Both the position numbers and the translations under genes were made by a program. A model generated the notes under the pieces. That model was not told the DNA's origin. It was given only the letters and a program-made list of their open reading frames with translations, and did no database searches. Below, piece by piece: positions 6,563 through 14,300 of a stretch of 35,423 nt of DNA (its first letter is position 1; each line of letters opens with the position of its first letter). The stretch lies in IMG/VR virus record IMGVR_UViG_3300030406_000920, positions 1-35,423 of that record. One strand, written 5' to 3'. This DNA is from a virus.

Positions 6563-6853
6563 CTATTTTTGTTTTTGTATCTCGTACAATCTTTCGTCTA
6601 TTTTGTCAATAGTTTCTTTTATTTCTTCTACATCTTCTTGAGTGTCCATAATTGTTTGACGAATCAACTCATCTTTTAAATCATATTCAACTCTGTCAAT
6701 AGCTGGTAAAGGTAATTCTTTAGCTTCGGCTATGTCAGCTTGTAATCCAAACCACATACCAGCTAGCGTTACTACAAAACCAACTATCATACCTATTGTT
6801 TTAAGATCTAATGTTACTTTAGTTTCTTCTCCTATTTGTGGTGCTCCTGCCAT
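6563..6853 (-). CDS. One-TM protein with C-terminal coiled coil (holin or inner-membrane spanin candidate)
   Basis: A 96-aa protein with one hydrophobic segment at about residues 19-38 (IGMIVGFVVTLAGMWFGL) and a charged C-terminal helix at 60-95 with heptad-like Ile/Leu spacing. An N-terminal TM followed by a coiled coil is the layout of inner-membrane spanins, and small one-TM proteins can also be pinholins or holins. Its place between an outer-membrane protein and the endolysin supports a lysis role. No signal peptide or Cys. ATG 6853 is adjacent to the upstream stop. Without experiments I cannot choose holin over spanin. Confidence 0.6.
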   Translation of the reverse strand: MAGAPQIGEETKVTLDLKTIGMIVGFVVTLAGMWFGLQADIAEAKELPLPAIDRVEYDLKDELIRQTIMDTQEDVEEIKETIDKIDERLYEIQKQK

Positions 6854-6854
6854 T

Positions 6855-8027
6855 TTATCTAAGTGTTATGTTCAGGCCAACTGAACCATTATAAATTTTA
6901 CTATCCCAAAATTTAGTATATTCTCCTTCAAAGAATACACCTATTGATCTACTAAGTTTCCATCCAAAAACTACACCAGCTTGATAGTCTTCCCATTGCT
7001 CTAAATCAGAGTCTTGTCTTAATCCTCCAAGACCCCAGTTGTTTCTATTTAAATAACTAAAATCAACGTCACCTTCTACGTACTTATGGTGTGGTAATAA
7101 ATAGCTACCAAAAGCATGAAGCCAGAAATTATTTTTATAATGATAAAAGTCAAAACCGACCACAGGTGAAACAACTCCAAATGGATCTAATAAATCCCAT
7201 TGCTCATTATTATAACGATTAATTAATGATTCAAATATAGTATCACGGAACTGTAAATCAGTATAAGCTACTTCATTTCCTTGTGGATCGTACCAGTAAT
7301 AGTCATAAACATCTTCACCATCAATATTAATAGTAACCCATTGATCAGTATAACCATATTGATAACCTAACTGATACCAATAATTTACTGGCCAACCATT
7401 ATCGTCTGTTTCATTTAACCATATTTCAATTGGATTATATCCATATGCTCTTTCATGTGTACGATAAATAGCTCCTGCAGATATACTAAACTTCTCACCA
7501 ATAGGTAATTTAGCTCTAACTTCAGCTGATTTATAATTAAAATTAATTCTACCTTGCGCTCTACTTTCTAGTTTTACCATGTGATATTTACCACTATGTT
7601 TAATAAAGTACCTATGGTTTTTATATATCTCATCTCTTGATCTTTCTTTTTCATAATGAAATACATATTCTAAACCTTTAACAGGAGAGTTAGTAGCAAT
7701 TAAACCTACATTATTTTCTGTCCCATCATAATAGCTTTTACTTTTTATTTCGTAATCAAACCTAGCTAGCTTACGTATACCAAAACCATATCTATAATCA
7801 AAATCATAATAGTCCGTACCATCTACAACAACAGGTGGTGTATACAAGTTGCCATCAGGATTTGTTCTTACAAAATAATCTGGTGGATTTTCTTTTGGAT
7901 TTTCTAAATCACCAGCTATATATATAGTTCCATATTTTAAAAAATCTTTATATAATTCTTTAAAAATATTTTGAGAACTTGTAGTGAAAGTTATTAATAA
8001 TAATAGTAATGTAAATAGTTTTTTCAT
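6855..8027 (-). CDS. Predicted outer-membrane beta-barrel protein with signal peptide
   Basis: A 390-aa protein with a clear signal peptide (MKKLFTLLLLLITFTTSSQ, likely cut before Gln 19). The mature part is rich in Tyr, Trp, Asn and Gly with alternating hydrophobic/polar strands, such as YHMVKLESRAQGRINFNYKS and AGVVFGWKLSRSIGVFFEGEY, and ends in a strand (SVGLNITLR), as expected of an outer-membrane beta-barrel. No known phage family is recognised. Phage outer-membrane proteins such as Lom or receptor-masking proteins alter the host surface; a role in lysis, superinfection exclusion or receptor blocking is possible here (inference). An exported beta-rich virion protein is the main alternative. 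Confidence 0.65.
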   Translation of the reverse strand: MKKLFTLLLLLITFTTSSQNIFKELYKDFLKYGTIYIAGDLENPKENPPDYFVRTNPDGNLYTPPVVVDGTDYYDFDYRYGFGIRKLARFDYEIKSKSYYDGTENNVGLIATNSPVKGLEYVFHYEKERSRDEIYKNHRYFIKHSGKYHMVKLESRAQGRINFNYKSAEVRAKLPIGEKFSISAGAIYRTHERAYGYNPIEIWLNETDDNGWPVNYWYQLGYQYGYTDQWVTINIDGEDVYDYYWYDPQGNEVAYTDLQFRDTIFESLINRYNNEQWDLLDPFGVVSPVVGFDFYHYKNNFWLHAFGSYLLPHHKYVEGDVDFSYLNRNNWGLGGLRQDSDLEQWEDYQAGVVFGWKLSRSIGVFFEGEYTKFWDSKIYNGSVGLNITLR

Positions 8028-8063
8028 TATTTATAGTTTTTAAACATTAGTTTATACAACAAT

Positions 8064-8387
8064 TTATTCCATGCTTTTTGAATCTTGTCTATTCCTTTTT
8101 TTATTTTTTCTTTCATTTGTTTTTTTAATTATATAGTTTACTATTAAACCACCAAGCGTAGTGGCTATTAAATCTTTAGTATCGAACTGTCCATACCTTA
8201 CGTAATCATATGTTTCTTTAGTAAACCCAGCTATAAAAGCTGATGACACGCCTGGTAATTCTAGTTTGTTTGCTGCAGCAGATGTTGTAGCACCTGCCGC
8301 GAAGTGATAATATTTATCTACGCCTATAGGCTGTGAACTAGCACAACCCACAAACACCACCGCAAATAGGGCAAGTATTTTTTTCAC
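8064..8387 (-). CDS. YfiM-like (DUF2279-type) lipoprotein
   Basis: A 107-aa lipoprotein. It starts at GTG 8387; the ATG at 8391 is out of frame. The signal sequence MKKILALFAVVFVGC ends in a lipobox-like FVGC, with C15 the lipidated residue. The mature part has DKYYHFAAGA (H28), GFTKETYD (K57, E58, D61) and D72, matching the H...KE..D...D pattern I associate with YfiM-like lipoproteins. A short hydrophobic stretch (73-86) precedes a basic tail. As a lipoprotein in the lysis region it is also an outer-membrane spanin candidate that could pair with the coiled-coil protein at 6563-6853. The 36 bases after it (8028-8063) hold no gene. Confidence 0.65.
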   Translation of the reverse strand: MKKILALFAVVFVGCASSQPIGVDKYYHFAAGATTSAAANKLELPGVSSAFIAGFTKETYDYVRYGQFDTKDLIATTLGGLIVNYIIKKTNERKNKKRNRQDSKSME

Positions 8388-8395
8388 ACATATCT

Positions 8396-11300
8396 TTATT
8401 TTATTTTTAAACCTGTTCCTTTTATTTTTAAACCAGATCTTAATCTGAGTTTGTTTTTACTTTTTTTAGTTGTTTCGTCTTTATCAATACCTATTTCCCA
8501 AGAAGACCAACCACCTAACAACGCCATTCGTTCCCACATAGCCAAGTCTTGACTAAACGCATCGTCAATGTTTATCATTTTCTTTATAGCTCTATCAAGT
8601 GGAATATTAAAACTAGCTGATATATAATTAGCTATAGCTAATATAGCAGGGTTTTGTATATCAAATCCCATAGACTTCATCTTATCTAAATCATATTTAA
8701 AAGATCTATTAGCTTGATTTATTCTTGAAAGCTTAGAAGATATAGGTGGTGATAATCTACCTAACTCATAAGCTATCTTATCATAGTTAGGATTTTTCTT
8801 TTTACTTTCTTTTATACCTCTTAGTATAGCGTTTTTAACTACAGACACTGCTGCTCCACCAAAACCTAAACCTCTTAATAATGAATCAGCCATACCATTT
8901 GCAATGCCTATAGTTTTTTCATTTTCTTCTTCTTCATCACTATCACCGAAGGCTATAGCAAATAACGCTTGTTGTAACGCGTTGAATATTAAGTTTTGTA
9001 CAAACGAGTAATACATTATTTTAGAAACGTTTGTTCTCCAGTCACCTCTACCATTTTTAAGATCTGATATAGCTTTACCTATTAATCTATTATACTGCAT
9101 TGGTGTATTAGCAAATGCTAATATAATTCTACCAAGTGGTCCAGCTTGTTGCTGTGATATACGATCAGGTCTACTAGACTGCTGCGACTCTTCTGCTATT
9201 TCTCTAAAATCTAAAAACGCTTGTTCTTCAGCCGCTTTTTGATCCATACCTTGTTTAAGATATGTGTTGATTCTGTTTCTATAAAACGTAGCACCACCAG
9301 AAGCAATAGCAAAACTATCTGCTATTTGTGTAGGTAAAAATCCAAACGCCAACATTTTAGATATAATAGCTCTTGGTCCTCCTTCTCTAGCCATGTCAGC
9401 AATATCAGATTCATTAACATTGAACCTTAAACCTCCTCTTCTTTCTTTCAAGAACGGTGAGTTCATAATTTGTAAAAAGTCTTTCCAATATTGTTTTTGA
9501 TCTGCAAAAGCTTTACCAGCAGCTAAAATATTATTATCACTAAAGTTTATAAAGTTTGCAGCAGATATAGTTTGTAGTAATGCAGATCTAGTATTAAAGA
9601 ACATTATTGTACCAATACTATTTGTTAACCAATCAGTAAATCTACCTGTTAAGCTATCACCAGAAAAACCTCTATTTCTACCACTCTTCATTCTCTTTAA
9701 CATGTCCTCTAAAGCTAATCTATAAGATCTACCAAAAGCAGCTTCAAGTTTATTCATGTTCTTATCTGAAAATATTATGTCAACATTTTTCTGCCACTGC
9801 TCTAAATACTTAGCTCGTTTAGCTGTATCTAGTGTATCAACTAAATCTGTTGTAATAGTACCCGCCAACCAACCAGCTTTAGGTTGATTATATTTTTCAC
9901 CTTTTAATATATCTATTAAACTGTCTGCGAATACTTGTAGTTCATTATTAGAAGTTATATAGTCAGTAAGTTCTTTTAAATCTGTTTTTGAAAGGCCAGG
10001 TATATTCATACCTTGTTTATTCCATATATAAACTCTTACAGCTTGTTCAACAGTAAAATCTTCACCAGGCATTTTCTTTTTTAAATTTCTTGGAACAATA
10101 CCTAGCTTTTCTTTTAACGCATTGTAATCTCCTTGCATAGATATTCTATCTAAAGATATACTTGCCATGGCTCTAGCATAAGGATCTAACAAGTGTGTTT
10201 TAATCCACGCCATTTGTGCGTCACCAGTTTTACCCTTACCTAATAAATAATACATTAATCCTACAAAATCATCAGCAGATGGTGGTATAAAGAATTTAAA
10301 TTTACCTTTGCTTGATCCAACAACTTGAGCCTTGGCAGGTGAATATTCTTTTTCCATACCAATACCAGTCTTGCCTTCAATCATTGCGTTAAACTCTCTA
10401 TCTAACGATTTACTAAATCTTATTTTAGCTTGCTGCACCTTAGAGTTAACATCAACCTGCTCTAATACTTTAGCAACTGCTTTAACATTTTTAACCGCGT
10501 CATCTACAAAATAAAAATCATTATATCCTTCAGCTGCTTTACTAATAACCCAGTTTGCTTTAGCTTGAGGTCTACCGTCTTCTAACCCGACTATGTTATC
10601 TAATGGTAGTTCTACTCCAATAGCTTTTAAAAAATCATATATAGATTGAGCTGACGCTTGGGGTCTAGCTGTTAATACAAAAATGTTTTCATTACCAAAT
10701 TTCTTAATAGCTTTTCTAAGTCTAGGAACTAGTGGCCCGGGTTTTCCTTTTACAACTTTAGTAAATTCACTAAAGTCAAACTCAGCTCCTTCACGTTTTA
10801 ACTTTTCATCTTGTACTGCAAATTCAGCAGGCGTTATTTTTTTAGTCTTACCGTCAGGCATTGTAACTATAATTTTACTTTTGCTAAAAGCTAATGTATC
10901 ATCAAAGTCATATATACTTATACCCTTAGTTTCAGCGTTAATATCTCTAGCATTGTCTAATGCTTTGTCAATCATACGCATGTTGTCTATAACTGTTTCA
11001 TTAGAAACACTTTTACTAAACTGACTAATCTTAGGTTGTTTCTTATTATTTTTAGGAGCTACTTGCACTTGAGCTTTATTTAAAGCTGGAGTGGTAGGTT
11101 GTCCTTTAACATTTAAGTTTAAAACTTGAGCTGCTGTTTGATTTCCTCTAAGCATAATACTATTAGGATCAATACCACCTCTAGTGTTAGCTACATTAGG
11201 ATTAAAATATCTTAACCATATAGTTTGATCTAGCGTCCAGCCTTCTGGAGCTTTAGCAACATAATTATATTTAACACCGTTAACTCCTATACCTTTTAGT

Positions 11301-14300
11301 TTTTTATCATCATAAGATCTTAAACCTCCTTGAAAATAATTATTCTCTATACCTTTATAAGTATCTTTATTTAGAGTTTGGTTAGCAGCTTGTATAAATA
11401 AATATTTAGCAACCATACTAGCAGGTAGAGTGTGCTCTTCAGTTAATCCACCTGTTTTATCTATGCTGTAAAATCTTATTGGTGCAGATGTTCTAACAAA
11501 ATGACCTTGATAAGCACTTGTAGAAGATAACAATGCAGCTACAAAAGGTATATTAGCTTTATCTTCCTTCATCAAACCTTCAAACGCTTTAAATATTTTA
11601 TATAGACCTTTTAACTTTTTATCTTGTTTGTCATTAAATGTTTCATCATTAAGCTTGGTTTCTATTTTAGTATAACTATCTTTACTTACCGCAGCTGCAA
11701 TGTCAGTGTCTTCTTTTGCAAAGTCAATCATCTGATCTACAATAGCTTCAACCTGTTCGTTATTTAAAAAAGCAAAATTACCAGCATATGTTCTTAATCT
11801 TTTTGTTTTACCGTCTTCAAAAAACGTTACATCAAATTTATCTACAGCTGGTAAACCTTCTTCATCTATATATTCTTCTATGTATTTACCTTCTATAATA
11901 CCAAGCTCTTCAATAGTTAAACCTTGCGTCGTACCTGTAAATGTTCCATAGTTTCTCCAAAATACTTCTGGCAATGATTTAGAAACACCAGGTTTTAACA
12001 GCCAAGCTTTAAACTGTTTTCTACCATCATCAGTCTTCATATCTATAGGAGTAATACCAGCGTTTTCTAATATGTTTTTCCAAGTATCTGTTGTTCCTGA
12101 AAATACCGGTTTACTAAATTTAAGTAATGGCGCTTTTGCCGGAGCAGTCTTTTGTCTTACAGTAGCTTTTCTTGTAGCTGCTTTTTCCGGTGTTGTAGTT
12201 TGTTCTTGTACAGCTTGGTCTTGTTGTTGATCAACAGCTTGACCAAACCCAGCCAACGCCATGTTTCTAGCTAGAAGCTCTAATACACCTTTTATATATT
12301 GAGACTCAGGTCCTCTTGGTACATAGTTTTTATCTACCTTATTATTAGTAATACCAGATGATTTTAAAAATCTATTTCTATTACCTGGTTTTATTCTATA
12401 CTGTAGATTATTGTTTATCTTTTTTTGTTTACCTTTTGCGTCTAAAACTTTATCGTATTCTGTGTTTAAAAAGTTTCTTGATCTTATACCTGCTGATTGA
12501 CCACCTTCTAGTTTAGCTTTAAGTTTACCAACAGCTTTTGTTTGAACAACATCTGCATTACCTTTTGGCCTAGTGTTTATAAGTCTATCTACATTTTTTA
12601 ATATAAACATTTGTATTTTAGATATGTCATCACCTTTTCTTAAGTTATCTTGCGGTTGTGTAATACGTGATACAGGGATTCCAAAATATTTTGCTAATGT
12701 TTCGTATGGCGCTATCTGTTGTAATTCCTTAAACGTTAAGTTAGCATCGCTTAGATCAATGTTATTCTCTTTTATTTTTCTATCTATTTCTTCTTGAGCT
12801 TCTTGTTTAACCTCTGGAGGTAATATATCAAATATATCTATAGTAGGTTCTACTTCTTCGACAACAGCTTCTTCAACTACTTCTGTACTAGGATCAACAA
12901 CTTGTTGAGCAAGCTCACTGTCAGTACTTTCAGTATCAAGTTTCTTTTTACTTCTTTCTATAACATCAGTTAGATCAAACTTTAATTGACTACCTGCATA
13001 TGTACTCCAGTTATCATTTATACGAGGATCAAACTTATCTAATAAGCCTCTATCAATAACTCTTTCTCTAGCAACCTGATAACCTTCGTCATATGTTATA
13101 TTTCCAAGCCCAGCTCTACTATCAAAGCCCATTGTTTTTAAACCTACTTTAGCGGCTGCGTCTATAAGTACATCTTCTATAACCTGCTTCTCATAACCTT
13201 TAGCATTTTTTAATTTTCTAATTAACTGCTCGTTAGTAAGCGTATCAAGATTAAATTTACTTTTATCAAGTCTAGGTGCTCTAGATGTTTGGTCAATAGC
13301 CGCTGAGGTTTTAATTTCTTCTTTTTGTTCTTCAGGAACAGCAGTAAGATTTTTACCAAAAGTAGTTTTCTTGTTTACAAAATCACTAAGGAAATTAAAC
13401 ATGTCAAAAGAAGTTTTAAACGGATCCATTATACCAGCAATTGCAGGGAATCTTTTTCTAAACAAACCATTTAAAAAATATTTCATACCATGCATATCGG
13501 CAAACATGCTCTGTTTAATATCACCAGCTATTATAGACTCACCAATTACTGTAAGTATTTCATCAACATCTACAACACCGTTTTCATCAGTATACGCTTT
13601 ATCAATAACATTTTTAATTCTATTGTAAACTTTTTCAGGAAACAAACCTTGCTGAACTTTTTTACCTAATACATTGAGCATGCTTTCAGTAGCCGCCTTT
13701 GCCTCAGGAAATAAATCACTAAATACTTTTTTACTATTTATTTCCATGTGAAGCAACTCGTGAAGCGGTGAAATAGCTGCTCTAAATCTTTCATAGGAAT
13801 CAGCTGTTTGTAGTGATATAATTTTACCAGTTGTATCTGTTATAGCTATTTGTCCAGCTACAGAGTCAAACACTTTTGTGTTGTTAGCTACTAGTTGGTT
13901 TGTAGTTTCATTAACAAAAGCATAACTATTTCTTAACCTATTAGCAGCTTGCTCATCTAAATTGTTTTCTTCAATATATTCGTTAACAGCTTGTATATCT
14001 TTAAGTTCAAGAACTTCACCTTGATAATGATGCTCTGCTAGCGATAAAGCAGCCGCATAAAGATTCATCATTCCGTTAGCTATTGTAGGATTAGTTAGCA
14101 TTTTACCTGATCCTTCTAAGCTTTTTGTATACTCTTTATATTCTTTATATTTTTTATTATTTAAATACTCACCTAACTTTTCATTGTCTGCTATAAGTTC
14201 TTTCTCCATAGCTTCCAATCTTTGTTGAAAACCTTCAACACCAAACTGAGGATCATATATCATTTTATAGTATTCTTTTTCTTTAAAATTTAAAGCAGCT

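Noticed and set aside
10895-10909. DFDDT in the giant protein as the DxDGD motif of a crAss-like virion RNA polymerase
   Set aside because: The accompanying LTARP, Lys and FVDD motifs fit a HAD phosphatase, and the third and fourth residues of DxDGD (Gly-Asp) are not matched.
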